DNA of 49,290 nt from CAZFBA01 sp964517135 (GCA_964517135.1 CAZFBA010000030.1:1-49290); one strand, 5' to 3'. Positions 1 to 9,068 are shown, counted from the stretch's first letter. Program-made: numbers and translations. The notes: a model not told the origin generated them from the letters alone.

Positions 1-115
1 TCGCTTGGATTTACCGGAACCTGCATCAGGTGTCCAACCTAAACCACCGTTAATTAACAACAACAATGTCTATCACTATGTCCTGAATAACATTTTACAT
101 ACATGTCATTATTAA
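1..115. other. Window edge, possible gene fragment
   Basis: A plus-strand frame is open from base 2 to a TAA at 113-115 (37 codons, Pro/Asn-rich at its end). A minus-strand frame is open from about base 63 to the edge and could begin at a TTG. Neither is recognisable and both are too short to judge. A perfect 16-bp palindrome, AACTTTAATTAAAGTT at 115-130, directly follows the plus-strand stop and could be a weak terminator or an operator. Confidence 0.2.
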
Positions 116-136
116 ACTTTAATTAAAGTTATTTAT

Positions 137-165
137 TTGACACTAATAATACATATGTATTTTAT
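137..165 (+). promoter_or_regulatory. Possible sigma70 promoter for the radical SAM gene
   Basis: A perfect TTGACA at 137-142 is followed after 17 bases by TTTTAT (160-165), a mediocre -10 box. The leader before the ATG at 259 would be about 90 nt. The -35 match is strong and the -10 is weak. Confidence 0.3.
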
Positions 166-258
166 GCTCACCACACCCACAAAAAAACCTTTTAAAAAAG
201 ACTCTTTCATTGTAGTATAAGAACAATAGCTGTAATATTAAAACAAAAAGGAATCTCT

Positions 259-1158
259 ATGAGCTTTGAACCATCCTACTTAGAGCTTTACCACACAGGA
301 GAACTGGAAAACCGTATTAATAAACTTGTTAATAACCTTGAAGACTGTACTCTATGCCCCAGAAAATGCCATGTAAACCGTAATACCAAATACGGTTACT
401 GTCAGGTAGGTAGAAATGCAATTGTATCAAGCTACTTCCCTCACTTTGGAGAAGAAAAACCTCTCGTTGGAATTATGGGCTCTGGAACCATTTTCTTTTC
501 TTTCTGCAATCTAGGATGTGTATTCTGTCAGAACTTTTCAATATCTCAAAAAGGTGAGGGTAAAGCTGTTAACAAGATTGAACTTGCAGAAATGATGCTA
601 AACCTTAAATCAAAAGGATGTCATAACATCAACCTTGTTTCTCCATCACATGTTATAGCTCAGATAGTTGAGGCTTTGCCCATTGCTATTGAGCAGGGCC
701 TAGATATTCCACTGGTTTATAATTCTGGTGGCTATGATAACCCTGAAACTATTAAACTTCTTGACGATATAATTGATATCTATATGCCTGACATAAAATA
801 TGGCAATAATGATGTAGCATATGAGTTTTCATGTGCTAAAAATTACTGGGATATAACTAAATATGCTGTTAAAGAGATGCACCAGCAGGTAGGAGACCTG
901 ATTATACAGGACGGTATCGCCAAAAAAGGCCTTATGATAAGACATCTAGTTTTACCAGAAAAGCAAGCACACTCTGAAAACATCTTTAAATTTATTGCCA
1001 GTGAGATAAGTAACAGCACATACTTAAATATAATGGATCAGTATCACCCGGAACATAAGTCAGACCTGATACCCAACCTCAATAAAAGGGTTAATCGTAA
1101 AGAATTTATGGAAACTGTTACCCTTGCACAAAAGTATGGCCTGCAAAGACTGGATTAA
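259..1158 (+). CDS. PflX-like radical SAM protein
   Basis: This 299-residue protein belongs to the radical SAM superfamily, close to the pyruvate formate-lyase-activating-enzyme-like group often called PflX. The cluster-binding motif CX3CX2C is visible as CNLGCVFC near residue 88-95. It is preceded by a cysteine-rich N-terminal stretch, CTLCPRKCHVN, followed by a further Cys in YGYC, as is common in this subfamily. Radical SAM enzymes cleave S-adenosylmethionine to make a 5'-deoxyadenosyl radical; the substrate of this branch is not established. AAGGA lies 6 nt before the ATG. The gene converges on gmhA, and the two stop codons share the tetranucleotide TTAA (1155-1158). No pyruvate formate-lyase gene is nearby, so a true PflA role is not supported. 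Confidence 0.85.
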   Translation: MSFEPSYLELYHTGELENRINKLVNNLEDCTLCPRKCHVNRNTKYGYCQVGRNAIVSSYFPHFGEEKPLVGIMGSGTIFFSFCNLGCVFCQNFSISQKGEGKAVNKIELAEMMLNLKSKGCHNINLVSPSHVIAQIVEALPIAIEQGLDIPLVYNSGGYDNPETIKLLDDIIDIYMPDIKYGNNDVAYEFSCAKNYWDITKYAVKEMHQQVGDLIIQDGIAKKGLMIRHLVLPEKQAHSENIFKFIASEISNSTYLNIMDQYHPEHKSDLIPNLNKRVNRKEFMETVTLAQKYGLQRLD

Positions 1159-1742
1159 TAAATAGAGTTTTTTATAAATAGCTCTTTTTCAACTATTTCA
1201 CAGATTATATGTCCGATTAATATTTGTGATTCTTGAATTCTGGCAGTTATATTAGATGGAACATTAATCAAAAGAGCTGCATGCTCTTTCATATCTCCGC
1301 CTTCTCTTCCGCTTAAAGCAATATTATAAATGCCTGATTCTTCTGCATATTGCATAGCCTTAATAATGCTTTTTGACTTTCCGCTTGTGCTTAGTGACAA
1401 CAGTATATCACCTTTATTACCCAGTGCCTTCAGCTGTCTGTAGAAAACTTCATCATATGAAATATCATTTGCAATAGCAGTAAGCGAAGATGTGTTTGTT
1501 GTTAGCGAAATAGCAAGAAGTGGCTCTCGATCAAGGTATAATTTACCCATAAGTTCTGCTGCCAAATGCTGGGCATCTGCAGCACTACCACCATTACCAC
1601 AAAATAGAACTTTTTTGCCCTGAACAAAAGCTTCAATTATTTTACTGGCTGCCTGATTAATTTTCATTTGCAGTTTTTCATCTTCCAGAATAAGCTTTTT
1701 AACATCAATGCTTTCTTTAATCCTGCTGGCAACAAAATTCAT
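1155..1742 (-). CDS. gmhA: SIS-domain phosphoheptose isomerase, GmhA/DiaA type
   Basis: The 195-residue protein is a single SIS (sugar isomerase) domain. It carries the family motif FCGNGGSAADAQH near residues 47-59, the serine-rich LSLSTSGKS phosphate-binding loop and a C-terminal helix rich in acidic residues (IGHIICEIVEKEL). GmhA converts sedoheptulose 7-phosphate to D-glycero-D-manno-heptose 7-phosphate, the first step towards ADP-heptose or GDP-heptose. The length matches the family. A good Shine-Dalgarno, AAGGA, lies 7 nt before the ATG. No other heptose gene (hldE, gmhB) is in the window. DiaA, a DnaA-binding paralogue with the same fold, is therefore an alternative, although the surface-glycan context favours GmhA. 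Confidence 0.8.
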   Translation of the reverse strand: MNFVASRIKESIDVKKLILEDEKLQMKINQAASKIIEAFVQGKKVLFCGNGGSAADAQHLAAELMGKLYLDREPLLAISLTTNTSSLTAIANDISYDEVFYRQLKALGNKGDILLSLSTSGKSKSIIKAMQYAEESGIYNIALSGREGGDMKEHAALLINVPSNITARIQESQILIGHIICEIVEKELFIKNSIY

Positions 1743-1931
1743 CCTGTAATCCTTCCTGTTATTATTGCAATCAATGCATTTCAGAGCCTCTCTTGCTTGC
1801 TAATACTCTAAAAATACCCCACTACAATTAAAATAGCATTTATAATGCCTCTTATCATCGTGTAGATAGATTATTCCTGTTTAAAGTATTTTTACCTGAT
1901 ATTTCCAGATGAAAAATTAAAATAATACCCA

Positions 1932-3704
1932 TTATGAATTATTGGCAAAGGCAAGTAATGCAAACATTTCAGGGCTTTTTTCTATGGCAAGATCATAATA
2001 TTTCTTTAGCGTATCAATAATCAATTCTATTTCTTCTTTATTTTCTGGTTTTTTGCGTTCCATACTGGCAAACATTCTGTCAAGGTTGGGGTTATTCCAT
2101 GTGCTATCTTTCTGAATTATTGTTTCAAGTAGTTTTACTTGCTTTTCAATAATTCTAATGTCCATATATGGTAAGAAGCGGGTTTTAAATGGCTTATAGA
2201 GAGGCTCTTGATCAGTATTTTCTTCTTCAAATGAGGCCAGTGTATTTTGCCGGGTAAGCTCATCTGCTGCCATTACAATTGAATAGTAAAGATCACGTTG
2301 CCAAAGCTTGCCATCATTTTGTGCTTCTTGAGGTAGATACTTAATATTTTGAGAAAAAGACCTCATAAAATCTTTTATCTGTTCCATAACAGTATCTTTA
2401 ACCCCTTCTGCCATTAATTTCTGGGGGCTTAGCAAAAGTGGATCAGCTATTTCCAGTGCCAGAGCTGCTATTGTAATATTTTCTACACCTATAAAATGGC
2501 TAAACAGGCTCATTCCATTAACAACTGGTGTATAAAAAGCTTTTTTCGTAATCTCTTCATTTTCCATGATTTCTTTAGCAAAGTATTTAATAAAGTCTTT
2601 ATCATCTATGAACCCATCAAGTATCTGATTAAAAAGATCTTCTGGTAATAATGAAGCATATTTATTATATTCAGAGGACAACCTGGATTGTACATCAGCA
2701 AAATATCCTTTGTAAAGGCCTTTCAGGCCTGTTTCAAGCTTAATATTCCTTAACAGTGTTTTTGTTTGCTCATCAGCTTCAAGTTTTTTATTTTTTACAA
2801 CTGAAGACTCAAACCAGTAAACTGCGTCAGATTCAAGTTTTTCTGCCAGTTTTTCAGCAGGTTCATTTATACCTAAAGATTTTAGATGATCATCAGACAT
2901 TAATAAGACCTGATTAAGAACACCTCCTGGTTCAGATGGCCCAGGAGCCCAGATAGGACGAGATAAAATGCCATTTTTTAATACATATTCAGAATCATTA
3001 TTGACAGCAAGAGCTTCTACAATTGTGTTAATGTAATAATCAACACTAACATAATCCTTGTAACCGGCAAGATATTTTGCCAGGTTAGTTCTCAAATCTG
3101 GCTCATTTAAAACCTGAAAAGCTATAGCAGAAGCTATAACAGGATGGGTTGTAAGGTTGCTCCAGCTAAATTTTAAAGGCACTTTAGGGTCATGAATCCA
3201 GCCAACCATTGCTACTTGAAGCAATTCTGGCTTAATAGATTTTCGTTTATAGGCTTCAACAATACATTTTCTGGATACCTGAGATGCATGAGATATAGCA
3301 TCAGCAAATCCCATATAAAACAAAATAGGTGAAGTTCTTGCTATAAAAGCATTATAGATCTCTGTTTCTTCGTCTGTAAAGCCTAGACCCATAAGTATCT
3401 TGTTTATGTTTTGTATTTCTGTTTTCAGTGTATCAATAAATTCTATGCAATCCTGTTTAAAACATTGCCCTGGCTGGATTTGAGCCTCAACAATAAAGCT
3501 TTGAAAGTTTTCTGCCCTTGTTTTATATTGTTGAATACTTTTAAAAGTGTTTTCTGATAATGATTTTGATTGCTTTATAAAATCTAAAATGGCTTTGCAA
3601 TGCTCTTTTGAAGGATAGTAACAGGGTGCAAGCAAATCTGGATTGCTCTTCCACCCTGAAAGAGCAGTATTTATATCAGAAATTTCATTTAAATTCAGTA
3701 TCAT
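1932..3704 (-). CDS. Unrecognised protein with divergent HD-type motif
   Basis: I do not recognise this 590-residue protein. It has no signal peptide and no membrane segment, so it is probably cytoplasmic, and it is largely helical. Residues about 135-200 hold spaced metal-ligand candidates in HD-phosphohydrolase order: H139, the doublet H171-D172 in a hydrophobic strand (AMVGWIHDP) and H187 in THPVIASAIAF. This resembles the H...HD...H pattern of HD hydrolases but lies in an unusual sequence setting. The C-terminal 200 residues are helical and rich in charged residues. The gene stands alone, with about 190 bp on each side, and has only a weak Shine-Dalgarno (AAGAGA directly against the ATG). 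A nucleotide phosphohydrolase role is a guess from motif spacing only. Confidence 0.7.
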   Translation of the reverse strand: MILNLNEISDINTALSGWKSNPDLLAPCYYPSKEHCKAILDFIKQSKSLSENTFKSIQQYKTRAENFQSFIVEAQIQPGQCFKQDCIEFIDTLKTEIQNINKILMGLGFTDEETEIYNAFIARTSPILFYMGFADAISHASQVSRKCIVEAYKRKSIKPELLQVAMVGWIHDPKVPLKFSWSNLTTHPVIASAIAFQVLNEPDLRTNLAKYLAGYKDYVSVDYYINTIVEALAVNNDSEYVLKNGILSRPIWAPGPSEPGGVLNQVLLMSDDHLKSLGINEPAEKLAEKLESDAVYWFESSVVKNKKLEADEQTKTLLRNIKLETGLKGLYKGYFADVQSRLSSEYNKYASLLPEDLFNQILDGFIDDKDFIKYFAKEIMENEEITKKAFYTPVVNGMSLFSHFIGVENITIAALALEIADPLLLSPQKLMAEGVKDTVMEQIKDFMRSFSQNIKYLPQEAQNDGKLWQRDLYYSIVMAADELTRQNTLASFEEENTDQEPLYKPFKTRFLPYMDIRIIEKQVKLLETIIQKDSTWNNPNLDRMFASMERKKPENKEEIELIIDTLKKYYDLAIEKSPEMFALLAFANNS

Positions 3705-3898
3705 TCTCTTACTATCAAATTAAAGTCTTAAAATTGCCTGCCATTGTTACATTATAGTATAGGATTTCTTTAAAAGGTCAAAATAATTTATAATTTTTTT
3801 ATGAAAAATCAGCTATTTTGATAGAAGTTTACTTCTGAAGTATTTATAATAGTACCTTTTCAAAGAAAAATCTTCTCTTTTATAGTTTCTAAAAAATA

Positions 3899-5014
3899 TT
3901 AACAATTTACAAAAGATTTTACGTTTTCAACAAGGGCTTCTACAACTTTATTTTGTTGTTCATAACTTAACTCAGGATATATTGGCAGTGATAGAACTTC
4001 TTTAGAAGCTAGTTCAGTATGATATAGCATTTCAGGTGATACATTTAGCTTTTCATGAACCTTTTGCCTGTGAAGAGGCACCGGATAATAAATCATAGTT
4101 TGAATTTCAGCTATTTGCAGGTTTTTGTGTACCAGATCTCTATTAGGTACTCTTACTGTATACTGGTGGTATACAGATTTTACATCATCAATTTCTGCTG
4201 GTGTTTTAATATTTTCAACCTCTTTTAGCAACTCATTATACCTTGCAGCAAGGTTTCTTCTATTGCCATTCCACTCATCAATGTATTTTAGCTTAACATT
4301 CAGTATAGCAGCTTGAAGTTCATCCAGCCTGCTATTTAGACCCAGCTCATCATGATAATACCTGACCCTTCCACCGTGACCTCTCAGGCTTATAATTCTA
4401 TCAGCAAGGTTTTCATTACTGGTTGAAACCATACCTCCATCACCACAGGCCCCCAGGTTTTTAGTCGGGAAAAAACTAAAACAGCCAAAATCTCCAAAAG
4501 TACCTACTTTTTTACCTTTATACTCAGCTCCTATAGCCTGTGCGCAGTCTTCAACAACATACAGTTTATATTTGCGGGCCAGTTCCATTATCTTATCCAT
4601 ATCAGCAGGTTGTCCATAAAGGTGAACAGGTAAAATTGCCTTTGTTTTTTCTGTTATCAGTTCTTCTATAAGGCTAACATCTATATTAAAAGTATCAGAG
4701 TTAATATCTACAAATACAGGAGTTGCCCCAACGATACCAATAGCTTCAGTAGTTGCAATAAAAGTAAATGATGTTGTAATTACCTCGTCTCCAGGACCAA
4801 TATCCAGAGCTCTTAAAGCCAGGTGTAATGCATCAGTACCATTTGCAACACCTACAGCTCTTTTACATCCAAGGTAATCAGCAATATCAGACTCAAATTT
4901 TTCTACCTGAGGCCCCAGCACATATCTTCCTGAATTTAAAACATCCAGAACTTCTCTGTTCAGTTCATCCTTAATTTTTTGATACTGGTTTGTCAGGTCT
5001 AGAATGGGTATCAT
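3899..5014 (-). CDS. DegT/DnrJ/EryC1-family sugar aminotransferase
   Basis: This is a PLP-dependent nucleotide-sugar aminotransferase of fold type I, 371 residues from the chosen start. Visible signatures are the N-terminal IPILDLTNQYQ, ANGTDALHLAL, VVEDCAQAIGA, and the PLP-lysine region FFPTKNLGACGDGG. Its sequence flavour is close to WbpE/WlbC-type enzymes, which aminate UDP-keto-sugars. An ATG 33 bases further upstream (5047) would add 11 residues. The start at 5014 is preferred because AAAGGA lies 6 nt before it and translation then begins at the conserved IPILDL. A 173-bp gap with a promoter-like element separates it from the pyruvyltransferase gene, so it may be transcribed independently. 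The exact substrate cannot be assigned; it may feed the second nonulosonate or another amino sugar. Confidence 0.9.
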   Translation of the reverse strand: MIPILDLTNQYQKIKDELNREVLDVLNSGRYVLGPQVEKFESDIADYLGCKRAVGVANGTDALHLALRALDIGPGDEVITTSFTFIATTEAIGIVGATPVFVDINSDTFNIDVSLIEELITEKTKAILPVHLYGQPADMDKIMELARKYKLYVVEDCAQAIGAEYKGKKVGTFGDFGCFSFFPTKNLGACGDGGMVSTSNENLADRIISLRGHGGRVRYYHDELGLNSRLDELQAAILNVKLKYIDEWNGNRRNLAARYNELLKEVENIKTPAEIDDVKSVYHQYTVRVPNRDLVHKNLQIAEIQTMIYYPVPLHRQKVHEKLNVSPEMLYHTELASKEVLSLPIYPELSYEQQNKVVEALVENVKSFVNC

Positions 5015-5093
5015 TGCTGTTCCTTTCATCACAAAATTTTGCTCCATTTGATATTTTTCTACAATAATAGCTTTATTGCAACAATTTCATCGA

Positions 5094-5110
5094 TTAATTA
5101 TACCAATTAA
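5094..5110 (-). promoter_or_regulatory. Extended -10 promoter with overlapping dyad
   Basis: On the minus strand a perfect TATAAT (5102 down to 5097) is preceded by TGG, giving an extended -10 that can work without a good -35. The -10 lies inside an inverted repeat, TTAATT N5 AATTAA (5094-5110), so a repressor bound there could block RNA polymerase. The next gene downstream is the DegT aminotransferase, with a leader of about 75 nt. Confidence 0.4.
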
Positions 5111-5187
5111 CGATAAACAGGAAGATAATTTAAAATTTCTTAAAAGCTACAAACAAAGTATACAGCGAGTTAAAAGGGTTACAATAT

Positions 5188-6327
5188 CTAGGGCAGTCTT
5201 TCAATAAGCTGTTTCATTGTTTGATAGTGAAAATCAATTGCTTTACGGGTAAGATAAATAGAAGAGAAGTTATTTTTCTTCTCATACTCAAAAACGTTAG
5301 ACAGATCTCTAAGCAAATATTTGTTAACCCTGTATTTATCAAATAATCCACCCATTTTTCTCAGGTACTTGTTGGTTATGCCGGTATGACTATTTAAAAC
5401 AATACTGCTGGTTACTGGTTGAGAGGCAACACCTCTGCCGTCTTCTGCTATCAAAACAGTTGGTCTGGATACCGAACACATATAAAGATGTGCATGAAGC
5501 CTGTAACCAATATGAAAATCACTGTTTTTATATTGATTGTTAAGCTTTTCAAAACTACCTGATATGTCTTTATAATTTATATTAAAAGATTTAAGCCAGT
5601 TAACAAATTTAAGATTACTTTCTAAGAAGCTTTTTCTGGCATTATGAGTTTTCATATAAACATCCCTGTCTATAGAATGATGAAAACAAACTGTTAAATA
5701 AGCCTGCCTAAAGTTATCTTTCAGAAAAAGAATTACTTCTTTCATTTGTTTAAAACTTAGAGGGCTTTTTTCAAAATTTACACCAGCTGAAAAAGTTATA
5801 TTCTTTATTTCACGGTTAAATTCAAGCTTTTTATCGATATGCTCAAGTGAATATAACGCCGGACAGCCTGACATAACGATATTTTTAAACCCTTTATTAA
5901 ACAGTAAGCTTAAGGTATGATAGTCTCTTACCCCTGATTGATAATTATTATTGTTGATTTTATTAAGTAAAATTAATGTATTATCTGATAAATTATATTT
6001 ATGAGTAGTTATCCAATTACCAGTAACAGGTTTAATGCCTGTACCCAGCATAATAATAGGTACATTGATATCATTAAGGTTTTTCCTTAAAGGATATACA
6101 CCTGGATACATATCATATTGTACAGATGGCCCACCGATCAGGATTAATGCTTTGGACTTATTGATCTCTTCAAGCTGTTCATCTGAAATGGGAAGCCATG
6201 CATCAAGCTCTATTAGGTTTCTATCAGGCCTCAGGTAGGTCAAAAGTTCTTTTGCCCGGTGGTTAATTAAAAAATCACCAGCATTTATTTTGCTTCCTGC
6301 AAGTAAAACATACTGGTTATTAGTCAT
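5188..6327 (-). CDS. Polysaccharide pyruvyltransferase family protein
   Basis: The 379-residue protein has the layout of the polysaccharide pyruvyl transferase family, which includes CsaB. The N-terminal strand-loop AGSKINAGDFLI, the LIGGPSVQYD loop, SGVRDYHT and the late YRLHAHLY with conserved His/Arg are all visible. Members transfer pyruvate from phosphoenolpyruvate onto a hexose as a ketal, though some act as nucleotide-sugar glycosyltransferases. The upstream ATG at 6342 is rejected in favour of ATG 6327: it overlaps the neuB stop as ATGA, and GGAAAG lies 7 nt upstream. Tight coupling to a NulO synthase suggests that it acts on the same glycan. A second possible role, preparing wall polymer for SLH-domain anchoring, is discussed in the findings. 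Confidence 0.8.
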   Translation of the reverse strand: MTNNQYVLLAGSKINAGDFLINHRAKELLTYLRPDRNLIELDAWLPISDEQLEEINKSKALILIGGPSVQYDMYPGVYPLRKNLNDINVPIIMLGTGIKPVTGNWITTHKYNLSDNTLILLNKINNNNYQSGVRDYHTLSLLFNKGFKNIVMSGCPALYSLEHIDKKLEFNREIKNITFSAGVNFEKSPLSFKQMKEVILFLKDNFRQAYLTVCFHHSIDRDVYMKTHNARKSFLESNLKFVNWLKSFNINYKDISGSFEKLNNQYKNSDFHIGYRLHAHLYMCSVSRPTVLIAEDGRGVASQPVTSSIVLNSHTGITNKYLRKMGGLFDKYRVNKYLLRDLSNVFEYEKKNNFSSIYLTRKAIDFHYQTMKQLIERLP

Positions 6328-7382
6328 TTGATGTCTTTCCATTGCAGTATTGTATCTACTTCTATGTTATAAAGAGCTTCTTTGTCGATGATTTCATCAA
6401 TATATTTAGGGCTAATGCCTGTTGCCGGTCGCTTCCAGGTTAAATCATCTTTTTCAATCTTTTTACCGGCTGGTATATTTCTTTTTGCAATCAAGCTTCT
6501 TCTGGCATTCTGACGTGCTTGTTCTTCAGCTGGCAGGTAAGTTTTATCATATTTGCCCAGTATATCAATAGTTCTTTCAATATTTTTAAAGAAATTTTTC
6601 AGGTCTTCTTTATCCATAGCGTGATAGTGATCATTTCCAGATAGTGTTTTATCAAATGTAAAATGTTTTTCAATGATCATAGCACCCATTAAAGTTGCCA
6701 GTTCAAGCACTTTCATATCAGATGGAATGGTGTGATCAGAATAACCAGGTATACAATCAGAATAATTATCTTTGATAAACTTTATCATTAAAAGGTTTGC
6801 ATCATTTTCACTAGTTGGATAACTAAGTACACAATGCATAAGTGCAGTATTATTTCCGTTTTGACTAACCCATGAAAGAGCTTGATTAATTTCATCAACA
6901 GTACTGGCTCCAGTAGAAAGTATTACAGGTTTATTAAAAGCACATATGTATTCTATAAAAGGTTTATTTGTTATGTCAGATGATGATATTTTGAATACAT
7001 CTATTAAATCGTTCAGAAAACTGGCAGATTCAATGTCAAATGGTGTACTCATAAATTCAATATCTATTTTATCGCAGTATTCTTTTAGAATTTCAAATTC
7101 CTTCTTCCAGAACCTATCATATTTACTGAACAATTCGTATTGTGATCTGGTGGGTTCTTTTGTCAAATCCCAGTATGCAGGCGACTGTCTTGAGGCGATA
7201 GTTTCAGCCCTGTATGTTTGAAACTTGATAGCATTTGCACCAGCTTCTTTTGCTTCTTCTATCAGCCTTATAGCATTTTCAATACTGTTTTCATGGTTAA
7301 CGCCAGCTTCAGCAATAACAAAAGGCTTTATAATACTTTTGTATTCTTTTTTACATTCCTTAATAAACTCTTTATAGCTCAT
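6324..7382 (-). CDS. neuB: NeuB-family nonulosonic acid synthase
   Basis: The 352-residue enzyme condenses phosphoenolpyruvate with a 2-acetamido-type hexose to give a nine-carbon 2-keto acid. Family signatures run in order: AEAGVNHENS near residue 24, KFQTYRAETI, FMSTPFD, STGAS, GYSDHT, EKHFTFDKTLSGNDH. A C-terminal SAF (antifreeze-like) domain starts around residue 290 (ARRSLIAKRNIPAGKKI). It differs clearly from the PseI encoded at 9069-10124, so it should accept a different hexose (ManNAc-like or 2,4-diacetamido-trideoxymannose, giving a sialic or legionaminic type acid). The stop of the preceding fusion gene is 1 nt before this ATG, with AGAGGA as ribosome site, which indicates co-translation. 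Sialic versus legionaminic specificity cannot be read from the sequence. Confidence 0.88.
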   Translation of the reverse strand: MSYKEFIKECKKEYKSIIKPFVIAEAGVNHENSIENAIRLIEEAKEAGANAIKFQTYRAETIASRQSPAYWDLTKEPTRSQYELFSKYDRFWKKEFEILKEYCDKIDIEFMSTPFDIESASFLNDLIDVFKISSSDITNKPFIEYICAFNKPVILSTGASTVDEINQALSWVSQNGNNTALMHCVLSYPTSENDANLLMIKFIKDNYSDCIPGYSDHTIPSDMKVLELATLMGAMIIEKHFTFDKTLSGNDHYHAMDKEDLKNFFKNIERTIDILGKYDKTYLPAEEQARQNARRSLIAKRNIPAGKKIEKDDLTWKRPATGISPKYIDEIIDKEALYNIEVDTILQWKDIK

Positions 7383-7383
7383 T

Positions 7384-9009
7384 TCATTCCTCTATTAGCC
7401 GTTTTAAAATTTTAACAACTCTCCGGGTACCGATCCTGAGGTTTTTTGATAGCATCTGGCGGCTCATTTCTTTTCTTCTGTTAAAGTTATTAACCAGATC
7501 TCTGAATTCATGCAGAATATGGTCTGGTTTAAGGTCCGGGCCATAACCAGCAAAAAATAGACTTTTATCGCTTCTGACAAGGTTATGGGTTAATTCTCGC
7601 TGATTTTGAGACAAAACTATTACCGGAGTACCTATACAGGCAGCCTCATAAACAGTTCTACCGCCAGATGTAAATATTATATCAGCCTTATACATATGAT
7701 CTGAAATGCTTTTAACATCATGAAATATTTCAATATCTTTATATTCACTTAAAGTATCAACTTTATCATATCCTAAACCCAGTATAACAGTTATTTTAAT
7801 ATTGTGTTTATGGCAATAAGACTTTATAGCAGTAATAACCTTTAAAGTTAAATTGCACTGATCAGTACCACCAAAAGTTATCAATACATTTTGAACCTTT
7901 TCACTAATCTCTTTAATTGGTGTAGCTAGAAATTCATCCCTGGCACAGAAGTATTTATAACCTGAATAGAGGTTTTTAGCCTTACAACCAGGCTCATATA
8001 GAGCATTAATAACTGCATCAGCATGTTTTGCTCCTTCTCCGAGGTCTTCAAAATTAATTACCCTGTAACCACTTGTTTTTAAAGTTTTCATGTATTCTAT
8101 CCGGGTATCAAGTATGTCGTTGATGATTATATCAGGATTATGATCATTAATATCCTCAATTATATTAGCATTTTGTTGCATATATACCTCATAATTGTTT
8201 TCTTTTAGCTTTTTTAAAGCCAGATAGCTTTTATTATCCACAAGAAACACAAGCCGGTAAGAAGTCAAAAAATTAGCAAGTGTCAGTGCTCTGTACACAT
8301 GACCCAGACCAACCTCAGCATATCCTGTTAAGACAAACAATACGGTCTTTCTATCAAGGTAATATTTGCATATGTGCCAATCTTCATATGTATCGATATC
8401 TATTTCTTCGCCTTCTGAAAGTAAATACAAATCTACATTGATACCTATTCTACTTTCTGGTGTAATTATTGAAGCTCTGGATATAAAGAACCCCCCGGTT
8501 TCACAGTATGATGGTGGTAAATACTGACGGTTTAGCCTTTTTGTATAGTCTGGCACAAAACGATTATTTTCTTTTTTCCATCTAAGGTGAGTATCATCTT
8601 TTGCTGATATGATAGTATCAATAGAAGGAGTATCAATCAGATTTTGTATTGCTTTATCCAGGCTTTCAGAAGTCAATAACGGTGATGTAGGTTGAAGCGT
8701 AACAACTATATCATATGTTTTACCTGTTTTCTGTTCTGCATATTTATAAGCATGATATATTACAGGATCCAGTGTAGTATTATCACTTGCATATTCAGGC
8801 TTTCTTTTATGTATCATAGCTCCATACTTAGCTGCAATAGAGCATATCTCTTCATCTTCACTTGATAAAAAAACGTCAGGAAACAGTTTTGATGAAAGAG
8901 CCGTTTTAATAGAATAGTATATGAGTGGGTATCCACCAAGATTTCTCAGGTTTTTTCTTGGTATGCCTTTAGAACCACCCCTTGCAGGTATTATAATAAC
9001 TATATTCAT
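7384..9009 (-). CDS. neuA: CMP-nonulosonate synthetase fused to PseG-like domain
   Basis: This is a two-domain protein of 541 residues. Residues 1 to about 220 are an acylneuraminate cytidylyltransferase: IPARGGSKGIPRKNLR at 7-22, LQPTSPLL near 105, CETGGFF near 169 and EIDIDTYEDW near 202. That domain activates a nonulosonic acid with CTP. Residues about 222-541 have the GT-B-like fold of PseG, with GLGHVYRALTLA (H237 matching the PseG catalytic His), the phosphate-binding TFGGTD at 378-383 and EAACIGTPVI near 445. PseG removes UDP from a 2,4-diacetamido-trideoxy sugar. The fused domain could supply the sugar for the adjacent NeuB, making this a hydrolase plus CMP-activator enzyme, or it could be a transferase using the CMP-sugar. 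The gene starts 59 bp after pseI ends, in the same operon. Confidence 0.87.
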   Translation of the reverse strand: MNIVIIIPARGGSKGIPRKNLRNLGGYPLIYYSIKTALSSKLFPDVFLSSEDEEICSIAAKYGAMIHKRKPEYASDNTTLDPVIYHAYKYAEQKTGKTYDIVVTLQPTSPLLTSESLDKAIQNLIDTPSIDTIISAKDDTHLRWKKENNRFVPDYTKRLNRQYLPPSYCETGGFFISRASIITPESRIGINVDLYLLSEGEEIDIDTYEDWHICKYYLDRKTVLFVLTGYAEVGLGHVYRALTLANFLTSYRLVFLVDNKSYLALKKLKENNYEVYMQQNANIIEDINDHNPDIIINDILDTRIEYMKTLKTSGYRVINFEDLGEGAKHADAVINALYEPGCKAKNLYSGYKYFCARDEFLATPIKEISEKVQNVLITFGGTDQCNLTLKVITAIKSYCHKHNIKITVILGLGYDKVDTLSEYKDIEIFHDVKSISDHMYKADIIFTSGGRTVYEAACIGTPVIVLSQNQRELTHNLVRSDKSLFFAGYGPDLKPDHILHEFRDLVNNFNRRKEMSRQMLSKNLRIGTRRVVKILKRLIEE

Positions 9010-9068
9010 TTTATTTTCACTTCTGGCTGGATGTTTGAGTATATCTTATCATAGTCATAGATCCGTTT

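Noticed and set aside
6324..7382. Kdo 8-phosphate synthase instead of a NulO synthase
   Set aside because: The NeuB signatures and C-terminal SAF domain are present; Kdo8P synthase lacks the SAF domain.
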